Shown: piece after piece, positions 1 to 12,121 of the stretch
Numbering within the stretch: position 1 is the first letter of the stretch
Layout: the number at the start of each line of letters is the position of its first letter
NCBI GenBank assembly: GCA_964020085.1
Contig: OZ026599.1
Coordinates: 37,134,937-37,198,936, forward strand
Length of the DNA stretch: 64,000 bases
Direction: 5' to 3'
Origin: Micromussa lordhowensis
Lineage: Eukaryota > Cnidaria > Anthozoa > Scleractinia > Lobophylliidae
The notes under the pieces: model-generated
What the model was told of the DNA's origin: nothing
What the model saw: only the letters and a program-made list of their open reading frames with translations
Databases searched by the model: none
Made by a program: the position numbers and the translations under genes

Positions 1-240
1 ATTTTGTTTAAAAAAAGCGTTAACCATCTGAGTGCATTTTTTGGTTCGGTTTAGGGAGGGAGTGGGTTGCATTCTGCCATAATTTCTTTGGCCCCCGCTA
101 TCTGAATTTTCTGGATCTGCCCCTGATACTATGAAGTGTTGTCATGGAAACTTCATCTTTTAAAATTAAGTGCACTGGGCAATTTATATAATAAAATTAA
201 GGTCACTATTATTGGTCCAATTTTAATTTTTATTTGCAAG

Positions 241-2243
241 GCTTGTGAGAGTCCAAAAGGACCGAGATGATCTGCGAGAGCAGCTGAAAATTGTGACTGA
301 TGAGACACTCACTGCTGAAGAGAAAGCACAGCGAATGGACATGTTGTTAAAGGAAGAAGAAGCAAGGATTTATGATATAGAAAAACAGCTGGCTAGATTA
401 CGTGAAACACAGGTAATGTTCACTGCTGAGCTTCAAGAATTTCTATGATCGTGATGGTTATTTCGAAATCCCGTGTCAAATGGCTAAATGGCAGTTATTT
501 CTTCAGTTTAAGATAGCTGCGTTAAGCCTGCTCTTTGTTAAACACACTAGGAAAAACAGCATTTCATTTGTCCTGTTTTGTACTGCTCTCTTCTTATTCC
601 TTCTGTCATCACAAAACTGTGTTCTCTATGTTACCAGTTCAATTTGAGACCCGTTAAAGCTACACTACAAAGAACTTCAAGCTGTGTGGCAGACATGTCG
701 CGAGAGATTAATTGATCCCTTGCAAGCTTATTTCTTGAAATTTATTCTCTGGTTCTTGCAAGATGAGACTCTCGTATCGCAACACGAGATCTAGCTTGAT
801 TTCCAGCCGTTTTCTGGGAAAGAGCCGTGCTCCTCCCCCAAAGGCAAACAGGGAAGGAACGTAGGCCAGACTCAAGAAAGGGGTGGAAATCAAGTCTAGA
901 TAGGATCCTTGTCTTGGGAGAAACTAGACGAGGGGTGCTAACTTACTTTTGAGTAGTACGGTATCTCTTTTAGGTGACAAGGTGTCACATAAGGCCTCTT
1001 CTCTGTTGGTGAACAATATCACCGTCTCAATTGCTTTGATCATCTTAGTTTATTACAAACAATTTTGCCCTTCTGTATGTCGTTAAACATGTTGGGAAAC
1101 ACAAACGTTAATTTAGTTCTTAATTGAGATCTTGTTTTATATTCCTCATTTTAGTTCAGAAAAACAGAAGAGCTACACCAGTGTAAAGTTTTGGAAAGCA
1201 ACACTGCTGCAGAAATTCAGGTAAAAAGCCTTCCGTCAATATGCTATTTTATGTCTACATTGTGATATGACACTTGTTGTTTTTTCAATTGTCTTTTGTG
1301 ATCAGGGTGCTCGTGCTGCCAGTAGGAATCTGAGTAGCAAACTACACAAACTTGACCAGGAGTCACTCAAACAACAGGAAATTATTTACATGCAGGTTAG
1401 TTTTGATGTAAGGAGAGACTGTACATCAGTCAACTTCCTCTAGACAATTAGAATCTTGTGTCCATTGCTAGAGATGAATCTGTCTTGTTGATTTTCTAAT
1501 AAGCTTAACGTTCTTTCCATGACCTTCCCGTAGAAGCTCCTACTTTCAGATGTAGACATATTTTTAGTGGTTTGGAATTTTGTTTTGAGTTTGTTTTTGT
1601 TAAATGTGTTTAATAGGATTTCCAACTACAGCAACTAGAGCGAAGGATAAGCCGCATGCAGGGAGAGAGGAGCACAGAAGAGAAGCTGCAGCTAGAGGCC
1701 AGAATTAAGGTCAACATTATAATAATAAGAACTTTATTTAACGAGGGTGAAGCACATTGATTACTGGTCACCCAGTAGTTTTCATAATGGCCCTCCTACA
1801 AATTAAAATAATAAGACATATCAATTAATTAATTAACTGCCTATGTGATCCAAAACTAAATTTACATAATGATCTACTTATCTACATTATGACTGTTGAA
1901 TGGGTCGTGGCTATGAGTGATTTATGAGAGAGAAAATATATCTTTTCGAGCAGCTAATATTTCTTATTATTAAATTCTCAACCTCGGATAATGCAATTCT
2001 AGCTTTCTGATTGGTTCACTAGATCTCGGTTACCAGCCATTATACCTGCGTTTGACCTTATATGGAAATGAATGCGGCAAATGTCGCTCAGCATAAAATT
2101 TTCAGCATTTTCACATCACTTTCCGGTCGTTTCTTAGACTTCAGTAAAATTTAGCAAAACCGAAGGTTGAGAATTTAATAAAACAATTATTCCATTCGCG
2201 CTTGTTGGATATGAGATTGGTTATAGCCAACTCGGCCCTACGG

Positions 2244-2296
<53 letters not shown>

Positions 2297-5200
2297 TTAA
2301 AGAGTTGCAAGTGTTCACAGACTACGAAGTGAACAATGCATCGTTACAACATCGTTACAGCTCGGTCGTGGCATTTTGAGTTCAGTATTTTTGCCCCATA
2401 CAACATTAAATTTTACAACATTAACTTTAATTTGAAGGAAACCTGAAAATAGTAGTTTACTTAGATAGGAAAACACTAAACAGATAATAATAAACCACAA
2501 AGGAACAAAGATGGTTAAGGATGGAGAAGATTAACACGGATTACAAACGACGAACTTGAAAATTTTAGGCTAAACTTTTCCAGATGGACAAACCGTGACG
2601 TAGCTCCTTCGACACTCTTCAGCAGTTTACAGTATCAAGAACAGTATCTTACATGCAATGTTACAATTGAACAATATTGTACTGAGTGATAAGGTGTACG
2701 GGCAAATTTAAAAGTAAGATTTTACTTTATTTATCGATTGAATTATTTTCTTTTTCAGGAGCTGATGTCTCAAATGGATGAACATAACTCGACTCACACA
2801 CTTCTCAGCGCTCAGATGAAGAACTTGAATGTAAGTTGGCTACTTTCTCTTGTTGTACTTTTCGGGTTGAGCTTTGCACAGTACTTGTACTTTGTTAAAA
2901 AAAAAACGTCACAAATTGCTGAACTCAGTCTACTGAGGTATTTTTTTCCGCCAATCAGCAATGCATGCAATTTTTCTTCTAATCAGGTCGGTCACATATC
3001 TCCCAGCACTCTTCTCTTTGTTCTACATTTTGTCTCAATCAAGCTCTAAGTTTTTCTATCGCCCTTTTTGTGGGAGTAATTTTAAGTTACCTTTACTTAT
3101 AAGTTTAATTCTTTGTTTTCACAGGATGATCTTCGACGTGCTAACCGAGATTTAACTAAAGGAAAGGATGAAATGAAAAATCTTACAAGCAAAATTGGTA
3201 AGTGGTACATCAGCATCTAGAATCTCCTTACCGCTCATCATGCATTTGCTATATTAAGGTAAAGAGAATATAGCAAGCGGTCATTGTTGTGATCAAAGGC
3301 TTAGGGGAAATGTGCTTTTGCTTGTTTAAAAATACGTGCAAATGAAAACTGACGTTAATGTTTAAATGCGCTTCGTATATTATTTCCACAGAGGAGTTGA
3401 ATCTTCACAATGACAGTTCAGAAAGAGAAAGAAAGAAAGTTGTGGCCGTGAAACAGGTTTGTTTTATGAACGGTTTACCTCGTGATTGTCTTTGATACCT
3501 GCCCAGTCATTTTCACTTCAGCCTGTCCACAGACGATTATTGCTACGAGTTATCGCACACGCCGGGTTAATATTTCGCTAAGCTTGCGACCTTGACGAAC
3601 TCAGGACTGAATCGAGGGTCTGTGAACAGACTGGTTTCACTTAAGTTCTTATATTTGTCTTTCATGCGTATTTAAACGTGTCAAAGTGTGCTCTTGATAA
3701 GCGTCATTTTCAAGGGAGTCCTCCAAGTTCTTTAAATGTTTCTTACTATATGGCTAGTTTAACGAGTGGGCACTGGAAATGAACCAAATCTTGCGCTGTG
3801 ATTGGCTACCTGAGCGAAGAAGTTGGGGCTATCCTGCCCGTGCGGGAATACCTGTGTGTCGCACCAAAATGCATTCATCGAGCAAGTTTGTTCCATCAAC
3901 AACCCATAAACATGTAACTGACTCAAGGGACTAATGAGTAGTGACCGATATTGTTATGTTATGTCTTGTAGGATCTTATGGTAGATGAGAACATTCTGAA
4001 GCTGGAGATCAAGCGCCTTAGGGAAACGCTCAGCAGTAAAGCGGACAATGTGCTTAACCTGGAGAAGAGAAAACTTCAATTAGAGACGGTAAGCGAACAC
4101 TTTTACTTGATTACATTTTCCCGTACTTCTAAAATTCAATTCAATTTTTTATTTACACTATAGAGAGCATTTAGATACACTTTACAACTGAAGGTAAAGT
4201 ATTGAAAATAGTAAGAAATATGAAGCCGTAAAGAAATAGAGTTTACATGTGAGCGGTGACCAAAGTAGCAAGAGCTTTCTGGTTGGACACCGCCATTGTC
4301 AAGTAAATGGCGGCATAAAATATTGTAGCCGGTGAACAGGCTCCGGCTGGAAGGATCTGACCACGGCTGGAAGGGCCAAGAAGGAACTGCCTAAGAGTGA
4401 AATGACCTCTTTTCTCCCGCTTTCTCTTCACCCCAACCTCGACTAGAGAGCCCCTGTTCACAGGTTAAAAAAATTAATTCAGCTCAGCTAGACCTACATA
4501 CACAACATTACAACATCCATATTGATATAGTACATTCACAGTTATGTAGCAACAAAATCAAACAGTAAAGTGGAACATAGCAGTAGCGAAATCAAGTTTG
4601 ATTATTCAAAAGATGGCGTCTGTACTCTTTCTTAAATATATTGTTGGGGCAAACAGTTAATTCTGAGGGGTACAGGACTAATTTTAAGGAAAAGCTGTTT
4701 TAGAACAACGTGTTTGCGAGCTTTTTTTAATTTGCGAAATTTTTTATAGGAACTTGGTCAAGCTACTTCATTATGAGTTTTTACATTTGACGAGTAATGC
4801 TTGACCAATTAAATGCTAGTTGAGAAGGGGGGCTTGCGGCCTTATGCGCAACAGAGCGCGAAGAGGATAGGTGAGCTGAGGTGAGAAGGGGGGCTCGTAA
4901 TACTTATCTTTCTGCGTTTTGCAGGCGATGAAGCAACGCCGTCATGAAATCGATATCCACAAGGACATGTTAAAAGCACAGATCAAATCTTCTGAAGAGG
5001 AAAGGCAGACTGTGAGGTAAACCAGCTGCTCTACCATTTCATTCGTCTCTCTTTCGCAGACGCTGTGGCTCGTCACGTAACGTTTAGAGAGAAGCGTTGT
5101 GTCACCTATCACAGCATCTTCACAATTTGCTACTCTTGCGTGACTGTTGCCATTTCATCTTTCTTTCTTTGTTTAATTGTATCTGAAGGCAAGCGAAAAT

Positions 5201-5870
5201 CAACGATAAAAACCGTTGTTCTCAATGGCGTCATGATCACACCGAAAATACCGAAATGTCGGTTTTTATTGGATATTTTCGCTTGTCTATCTTTTTTGAA
5301 ATCAGTACTGATAAGAATTTTTTCTGTGTTTGTTTTTTACCCTCAGCTCTGAACTACATGAACGGATATCCAAGATAGACAAATTACGGAAAAGGTACAT
5401 TGATTGATGCTTGATTGATTGTTTGGTTGATACTTGCGACAGAAAGTGTTATGGGAGTTAACTCGGCGGTTAACTCCCATAAGACGCTTCTAAATCAGTC
5501 GCTAGACACTTTAATCTGCCGAATCATTCTAAACAACATATGGCAGTCTGCGGCCTCTCCCTGCATCAAGGAAGCATAGAAAGCCGCAAAACTCTTGAAC
5601 AAAAATTTAGTTTTCAAATTGGCACTCTTAATCCTCACGGTATCAACAAACGCTTTTTCATTCAACTAATTCATTCTGTTGTTTTTCACGTTGCCAGGCA
5701 CCAACCAATAAGCGTAGCTCCATATTTCTGTATATAAACCACACACAACCCACAATTCCTTGATTCGCTCCGACAAAGGGGTAACGATCGAAACGTCAGC
5801 TTCCGAATCTCTTTACGGTGGCCAATTCACATTATCAACCCAGTTGATAAAACCAAATTATCTTGTAATA

Positions 5871-5907
<37 letters not shown>

Positions 5908-8667
5908 TGCCCGCTTTATAGGTAATCTTTATTGCCAGTAACGTACTTCATGTTTGATTACACCAGGTATGAAATCCTGATGATCTCCATGGCACCTCCT
6001 GAGGGGGAGGAGGAGAGATCACAAGCTTATTACGTCATCAAGGCAGCCCAAGAGAAGGAAGAGCTTCAGCGAGAAGGAGATGAACTGGACGCTAAGATCA
6101 GGAAGGCTGAGAAGGAGATCCGGTGAGAATTATTGACAAGCTGTGACATGATATATAAGAAACGTTCAAATTAGAACCTTGCAAAGTAGAAAAACGCAAA
6201 ACGGGTACTGAACAAACCAAAAAAGAAAACACGGATGCTTAAGATTGGCAATGATTTAGATGGATAACCTAACGATGACATGAATGAACCTAAAGTACAA
6301 AGGAATGTGACAAGATAATCTATAAAGTGGTCAAATGAAAAGGAAACACGCCACAAAAATATGGTGCATTTTCATGTTGTGGCTGATTCGCATAAAGTAA
6401 TCCAATGCAAGAGCATCAATTTTCTGTAGATCAACATTTGACTTGTCCTTACGATTTCAGTTTATTGTCAAGCAGACATTTTACGATAACTGCAGAAATT
6501 CTCGCGCGCTCATTGGCTAATTTTTATCGTCAATATGCGGACAGACACATGAATTTGAAATTCGTGCGACGCGTTAGCGAGCGAGAGCGGGCAATTCGAC
6601 CATTTGTTATCGTAAAAAACAAATTGATGTCAGTTTTTAATGCATCTGTCCTGTTGTTGACGATGAATTTCGTCATCACATTGTCAAAGTAGTCTGCGGA
6701 TCTACTCGGCTATCGCCTCGTGGATCCACAGCTACTTTGACAATGTGATGACGAAATTTATGATCAATAACAGGACAGACGCATAAAAAACTGACGATCA
6801 ATTTGTTAACTTGATGAGAATGAGAATCAAGAAATTCGTTAAACAAACAAATACTGCCTTGATGTAACACCATTATTCAGAGAAGTGCACATTTCCGAGT
6901 TACTTCGTGCCTCTGTTTCAAACGAGTCCTTGTGCAAAACCTTTCACATGAAAACGAGTTTGATTTGCATGAAAATGAACCTGTAGGGGAAATACATTTT
7001 CATATGGATGGTTTCGTACGAAGACTCGTTTTGAAACCGAGGCAAAGGGCAACTCGGAAATGGCCTATCCATATTTTGATACTGAAATCCTCGTTTATAA
7101 TTTCTAGGGCGTTGGAGAACACTCTTCGGTTAATGAACGGTCGTAATGAGACGTACAGGAAAAGCTTTAATAAGGTAGATGAGATGAGTGAAGAGTTTGA
7201 CGAGAAGCAGCGCATAGATGATCAAATGCGCGCTGTCATGGACAAATACAAATACAAACGGCGTCAAATCCGAGAGCTACAGGAGGATCTGGGCTCCATG
7301 CAGAACACGCTGGACAACTTGACAGCTGACGAACACGCCTTGGTGGAAGTGATCACAGAAAAACAAGCGAAAGCGACAAATTTACAGAAAGAACTAGACG
7401 ATCAGAAGGTAAAGAAGGACAGAGCTGCCCGCGAGGCCAGTAAAATAGCGCGCGCTGTCAGAAGCGCCAAGAAAAGTTCAGGAGAACTGCACGAAGAGAA
7501 AGACATGGATTTAAGAGAGCTTCGAGAATTCAACACGCGTACAATGAAGCAGATGGGAGAGGTGTTGCACAGTCACCCGGATCTTGGCCCCAGTGTTCAG
7601 ATCTACTTCAGCCAGGCCGGGCTACCAATGCCACCCTCCCCAGGCCCTGGTGCGTCGCGGCCAACATCGTCTCGTAGCTCCAGGAGTTCTGGAACACTGT
7701 CTTCCGCTAGGTGAGTTGAACATTTCAAGTCTTGGTTACGGAATGGCACGCTGTTTTTAGACAAAACACGCCAGACATGTAGGATTATGTTCAAAATAAA
7801 AGATGTGGAGGCGCGGTGGCCTCATGGTTAGTGCGCTCGTCTCCGGATCGAGCGGTCCGGGTTCGAGCCTTGGCCGGGTACATTGTGTTGTGTTCTTGGG
7901 CAAGATACCTTACTCTCACAGTGCCTCTCTCTACCCTGGGCCGGGTTGTTCGAAAGCCGGTTAACGCTAACCCTAGATTAAAAGTTAACCGAAGCATTAC
8001 TTTTTCTTGTATAAAATGCTTTTAACTGTTTATGTTTTGTGTAGTTTGCAATTCTTCAAACTTGAAACTGAGGGAAGAACAATTTAAACAGAATCCCTCA
8101 CCGAAAAGTTGCAAAACCTGAAATCAAAATTCTCGCTAATCCTGGGTTAGCTTAATCGGGCTTTGAACAACCCGGCCCAGGTGTACAGATATGTGCGGGT
8201 GAATTTAATGCTGGGGGTAACCCTGCGATTGACTAGGGGTGGGGAGTAGACATATTCCTAGTCGCTTCATGCTACAGAAACCGGGATGGCAATATTGAGA
8301 GAGAGATCGATTTAATGTTGAGAACATGGTGCGTTATGTTCGGAATCTCTTTTTGTCATACTTCAAATATTTTAAAGCTGTGTTTGATTATTTTTTCTCA
8401 TCTCACAGATCTGATATTTCCACTGGAAGTCGCCGAGGTGTTGGTACAGTGGACGTTGGAGCTCTTGCTCTGTCTGGAGCCGCGAGTCCCTCTGGGGCGG
8501 GAAGTCCCAAAGCAGGTGTGTATATGAACAATGAAACATAAAATGAACCTTGTAAATGCCTAATACAAATTCCAGTCGGTTAATGATGGACTTAGGGCCC
8601 AGAAATCCGGCTTGGAGGCCGACTAGCAGCAGTAGCCTGTTTTTTAGGGGAGGTAGCGGATATTTAA

Positions 8668-8717
<50 letters not shown>

Positions 8718-8742
8718 AGCGCGTAGCGCCGAATTGGCTATA

Positions 8743-8779
<37 letters not shown>

Positions 8780-8924
8780 TTTTATTAAAAACGCCTCCCA
8801 AAAATAGAAAACTAGGCTACAATAAAAACAAAAAGGCCCAAAAAATCACGCATACGCTCGCCATCTTTGTAGATCATGGTATAATGGCTCATATACCATG
8901 ATGGCTAAGCCAATGAAACCTCTC

Positions 8925-8959
<35 letters not shown>

Positions 8960-9303
8960 CACTGGATAGACTATCAGTGCTACTGGTCTAAAACAGAGCC
9001 AGTGGAATAAAAACTTCTAATCCATTCAAGGCTCTGACTTAGAGGGAATGACCTACACAACCAGCTGCACACGCGCAAATTAATTTGGGCAAATTACGTT
9101 TCGAAACAATTGGAGTAAAGTTTTGTATCCTAGCGCAATTGTCAAATACCATTCTAATGATTTCCCGCTCGTTTCCAGGTGTGCCGCTCACCGGTAGTGC
9201 GCGAGGAAAGAAGGCGAGTTCCAGGCCTGGTTCCACAGCTGGTTCCAAGGCCTCCTCCCGAGCAGGCAGTGCAGCAAGCCGCCGAAGCACAGAGCATCGT
9301 TAG
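241..9303 (+). CDS. CCDC39: CCDC39, coiled-coil ciliary axoneme protein (3' part of gene, 14 exons visible)
   Basis: CCDC39 (FAP59 in algae) works with CCDC40 as the 96-nm ruler that places inner dynein arms and the nexin-dynein regulatory complex on motile cilia. Exons that join in frame: 241-412, 1155-1220, 1306-1395, 1617-1709, 2759-2830, 3125-3197, 3392-3456, 3972-4088, 4925-5016, 5347-5394, 5967-6122, 7108-7710, 8409-8515, 9179-9303 (stop TAG). All are bounded by AG/GT. They give about 625 residues, nearly all heptad-rich coiled coil. The most diagnostic stretch is exon 5967-6122, with [20 protein letters not shown], followed by [21 protein letters not shown] in exon 7108-7710; both closely match vertebrate CCDC39 as I remember it. 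The C-terminus (last three exons) is a low-complexity Ser/Gly/Ala/Arg tail, also typical of the family. Vertebrate CCDC39 is about 940 residues, so roughly the first third lies upstream. Introns carry many repeats (listed separately). Very confident in identity, confident in most splice sites. Confidence 0.93.
1715..1840 (-). repeat. Possible LINE 3' tail (minus strand)
   Basis: This stretch of a CCDC39 intron begins with ATAATAATAAGAACTTTATT, which read on the minus strand looks like the end of a 3' UTR closing in a short ATT-type repeat. The fragment at 15105-15478 ends similarly on the plus strand (TAAATAAAGC followed by TATTATTATT). No coding part is visible, so assignment to a CR1/L2-like family rests only on the tail. 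Confidence 0.3.
1969..2299. repeat. Composite foldback repeat (two adjacent inverted repeats)
   Basis: Two inverted repeats sit side by side in a CCDC39 intron. The first is bounded by TTAAATTCTCAACCTCGG (about 1971) and its complement CCGAAGGTTGAGAATTTAA (about 2160). The second (about 2176-2299) has arms AACAATTATTCCA and TGGAATAATTGTT with an inner GTTGGATATGAGAT / ATCTCATATCCAAC pair and a second inner pair AGCCAACTCGG / CCTCGTTGGCT around the centre. The second hairpin recurs reverse-complemented at 8664-8788. No protein is encoded. It looks like a non-autonomous foldback or MITE-type element. Confidence 0.75.
5451..5482. repeat. Short near-perfect palindrome
   Basis: The sequence TATGGGAGTTAAC, a 6-base centre TCGGCG, and GTTAACTCCCATA form a 32-base hairpin at the upstream edge of the Penelope-like fragment. 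Function unknown; it may be part of the element or its insertion junction. Confidence 0.5.
5489..5925 (+). mobile_element. Penelope-like element fragment: ORF C-terminus plus 3' region
   Basis: An open frame from about 5495 to the stop at 5735-5737 reads [12 protein letters not shown], then [15 protein letters not shown]. This matches the region after the GIY-YIG endonuclease at the end of Penelope-like retroelement proteins. It is followed by a non-coding tail with GAAACGTCAGC (about 5790) and AAATTATCTTGTAATACTCC (about 5853-5872), then CAGCACCACAGTTTCTTTAG. The same tail recurs at 38866-39000 and 45966-46190, which links those repeats to this element. The copy is severely 5'-truncated: no reverse transcriptase is left. 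It lies in a CCDC39 intron in the sense orientation. Confidence 0.75.
5762..5809 (+). ncRNA. Hammerhead-like fold in Penelope-like tail (degenerate)
   Basis: The segment can be drawn as a hammerhead: stem I from GATTC-GCT (5762-5769) pairing with AGC-TTCC-GAATC (5798-5809), a core CCGACAA (5770-5776) in place of the CUGANGA consensus, a weak stem II, then GAAA (5790-5793) and CGTC. The core departs from consensus at two positions, so this copy is probably inactive. Hammerhead motifs are known in Penelope-like elements; this call rests on manual folding only. Confidence 0.35.
6619..6807. repeat. Long inverted repeat (foldback element)
   Basis: Two arms of about 84 bases face each other around a centre of about 20 bases. 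The left arm starts AACAAATTGATGTCAG and ends near TCTGCGGATC; the right arm starts GATCCACAGCTACTTTG and ends GACGATCAATTTGTT. Arms differ by a few substitutions and small indels. No coding content. It sits in the CCDC39 intron before exon 7108-7710. Confidence 0.8.
7806..8290 (+). mobile_element. tRNA-derived SINE interrupted by a MITE
   Basis: The 5' part has RNA polymerase III internal promoter boxes: an A-box-like TGGCCTCATGG (7817-7827) and a perfect B-box core GGTTCGAGCC (7860-7869), 32 bases apart, as in a tRNA gene. The anticodon-arm region does not form a normal tRNA, so it is a SINE head and not a gene. The body runs to about 7935, is broken by the element at 7936-8180, and resumes with GTGTACAGATATGTGCGG and AATGCTGGGGGTAACCCTG to about 8290. 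It lies in a CCDC39 intron. Confidence 0.7.
7936..8180. mobile_element. MITE-like palindromic element, family A, copy 1
   Basis: The 245-base element starts CTGGGCCGGGTTGTTCG and ends AACAACCCGGCCCAG, with subterminal GGTTAACGCTAACCCTAGAT against CTAATCCTGGGTTAGC. The centre is AT-rich and non-coding (it has TTTTGTGTAGTTTG). Related copies are at 25583-25815, 29417-29662 and 42973-43204. It has inserted into the SINE around it. Confidence 0.75.
8664..8788. repeat. Foldback hairpin, inverted second copy of the 2176-2299 repeat
   Basis: Outer arms TTAACAATTATTCCA and TGGAATAATTGTT, inner arms GTTGGATATGAGAT and ATCTCATATCCAAC, and a central AGCCAACGAAGCGC / GCGCCGAATTGGCT pair. Read in reverse complement it matches the hairpin at 2176-2299, so the same family sits twice in CCDC39 introns in opposite orientation. 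Confidence 0.8.
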
Positions 9304-10084
9304 CTCATAGCTCACTTATTTATTGATAATACATTCAATCCTCGTCCTCAATACTTTTCTTTGTCATAGCCGTCGCTTAGCCTACAATATTCTTGTAAAT
9401 ACACTTGATGTAAATACTAACGTAATTTCTAAAAAGAATCAGTGGAGTTTATTGTTATAGCGGTTGTTAATTACCGCTTGTGTAATAAAGAGTGGAAACT
9501 TTCCGTGATGGGTTAAAAAATTAATTTTATTAGTTCACTCGGGGAAAGCAATAGTCTTAATCTTTTCCCTCTGTCAGCAGTGTCTGAACTAACTTGACGA
9601 TGACGTCAGCAACTTTTGGGATGCTTTCGGGATGTTCTTCGGGTACCTTGACGGGAATTAACTAAATCGCTTTTCTAGTACCCTAGGGTGAATTTTAAAA
9701 GACTTTCTACTGTACAAAATCTCCCTTTCTATCCCGCCCGTCCCGGTCAGAGATCAACTTAGATTTTTGCTCTAGCTTTCAGGATATCACCCCGGACCAC
9801 TATTACGTTATTTCGCATTTTTATCATTTAGCCTCGTCAGGCGTCTACTACTTTGTTACCTTTACAGGAAAACTCGCACTTGTTTCAACATACAACGAAC
9901 TTAACATTTTAGCCAATCATTAGCAAGAAACCATCTTCCTAATCTTCTAAATCATGACTTTGCAATATTGATTTCTTAGCTAAAAGCAATTCGGCTTTTG
10001 ATTAATAGCTTTCATTATTTCGCCAATCCATCACAGAATAGTTTTTTTTTGTTTTGATCCAGTAGTTTTCTTGCAATTATTTCC
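9304..10084. other. Intergenic, CCDC39 / PAN-EGF-discoidin gene (convergent)
   Basis: This 780-base gap holds the 3' UTRs of two convergent genes. AATAAA at 9484-9489 fits as the CCDC39 polyadenylation signal, 181 bases after the stop. No open frame with family resemblance and no repeat were recognised. Confidence 0.5.
9484..9489 (+). terminator. Polyadenylation signal for CCDC39
   Basis: A canonical AATAAA lies 181 bases downstream of the CCDC39 stop codon on the same strand. Confidence 0.5.
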
Positions 10085-11742
10085 TTAGCTGTGATCGTTA
10101 CAGCCGTAAATTTCCACCCGTAAGGCGATCTTTCCTTGCCAAGCCACTGGTGCAATACGGAGGTACATTGCTTTGACAGGAGGTTGAAGCTGGTTTGTTA
10201 TCGTAGTATTGTTATCGTGGTTGGCTCCAAATTCCTAACAAAACCGCAACAGTAACGCAAGTGTTAGGAGGGCATGTCATAACATCTACACTGATCGTGT
10301 TTAAAAAGACGTCACTATTCACGTGCCTGATCTCTCATGTCTTAAATTCCATACTGATGATATAGCTCTCCAGGCTGTTCGTGATTGGTTCTTACATTGG
10401 CGCAAGCAACAACACAACGGAGTGACGTCATCGGTATGGCCGAGTTTCACGTTGTAGAGCACACGCGCGAGGAGTCCAGGGATCGAGAAAAAGCCACTTT
10501 GACCCCTCGCCGCCGGATCGCTCGCGCGTGAGGCTTAAAGGTGAAGCTGCTCGCAGGCTAAGTTTCAAGTTTCACTCGAGGAACTCGGAGGAATTTTGAT
10601 AGTGGTGTTCGTTTTTCTATTTCAGTATTTATTTATTACAATTCACGGCAATAAGAATAAAAATACAAAAGAAAAAGTGAGAAGCGAAAAGCCGTTGGAG
10701 GTACGCAAAAGAGCCATAGACCCCATACGAGGCAAACCACCACAAGATCAAAGCAAAAAATCACATTTCAAAATCAAATTAATCTAGCCCAGAAATTTTT
10801 CTTAAATTAATCTAGCCCCAGAAATGTTTTTGTTGAACATGAACTCTTCAATATTCTGTGTCATCCGTTACCAAAGATATCATGAGAAATATGTGACACT
10901 GACTTTTACCTTTCTAGTTCCAGGTTGGCGATCGTGCTCGAAGTATGACCACGTGATACCATCTGAACTGTACAAAAGATTATAACGCATAACAAACCAA
11001 TCATTATGAGGATTTCCCTGAGTTGCCACGCCTGTGACGAGCTTGGGTTGAGGCTGGAAACTAATCTGCAGAAACTCGTCGTGTGCTCCTTCGATGACCC
11101 AGGAAGTGTTTGCGTATAACCGAGCGTCACTGGGTTTGAACGGGTTCAGACTTGAGGAGGCGTCGAAATTTTCATCAGGCAGTTGTCGATTACCAAGGCC
11201 CAGCGGAGAAGAACTGCAAACTGACAAAGAGAAACGCTTAATCGGGTTCTTGGTTTAGTACAGAAGTATACTCCATCTATATAGATCGAGGACTCAAAAA
11301 TCCACCTAAATAGAGTTTAAATTTCCTGTTCGTAAGAGCCGATATATAGTCTAGTTTAGTCGATTTGTTTAAATAAGTGGGGGTCTTGTGAGCAATCAGT
11401 TTTGGACTGATAGGCTTCCTTGCTTGCTCAAGCTAATCGGGGAACGCGTGAGGCCTTAAGAGCTAACTTTACGTACCAATACCTCCAACAAGACCGTGAA
11501 GGGAGAAGGTCTGTCAGTTATCAAGTAAAGAAAATACATTCGAACTGCTCCTGTATTAGGAAGAACCTCTCAGTCATAGGCGGACACGGAGTCGTGATCT
11601 CTGCGATACACAAACGTGGAATTTCTAGCCTTATATAAGCGGACGATGATAATGTGGCTCTCAGTTGCAAGGATCCATTCAATTGCTGGTTTTCAGTGTC
11701 ACGCCATTCAAAATTGACCAAAATAAAAAATAGAAACCGTTT

Positions 11743-11781
<39 letters not shown>

Positions 11782-12085
11782 CATATGCAAAGACTCTCGC
11801 CAAGATTCAGATCACAGCAATTTTTCTCATGGAAGATATGCGAAGAAACGTTTTCCCCAGATTTATAGAGATTTGTATGGAGACGCCATGCTGGTGCCCA
11901 TGTACATGGGCACCAACATGGCGGCCGGACACCAGCAGAAACATCTGTCACTGAGTTTTGCTACGAAAGAGTGAATTTATCTCTCGAATAACTCAAAAAC
12001 GTAACAATAGTACTTTATTCTAATACAAGAACTGTTCAGATAGCAGAATTCCCCGAAATAAGTCACCTTTTAAGCCAACATAACA

Positions 12086-12121
<36 letters not shown>

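Noticed and set aside
7808..7880. Possible tRNA gene with perfect B box
   Set aside because: The head does not fold into a full cloverleaf and it continues into a SINE body.
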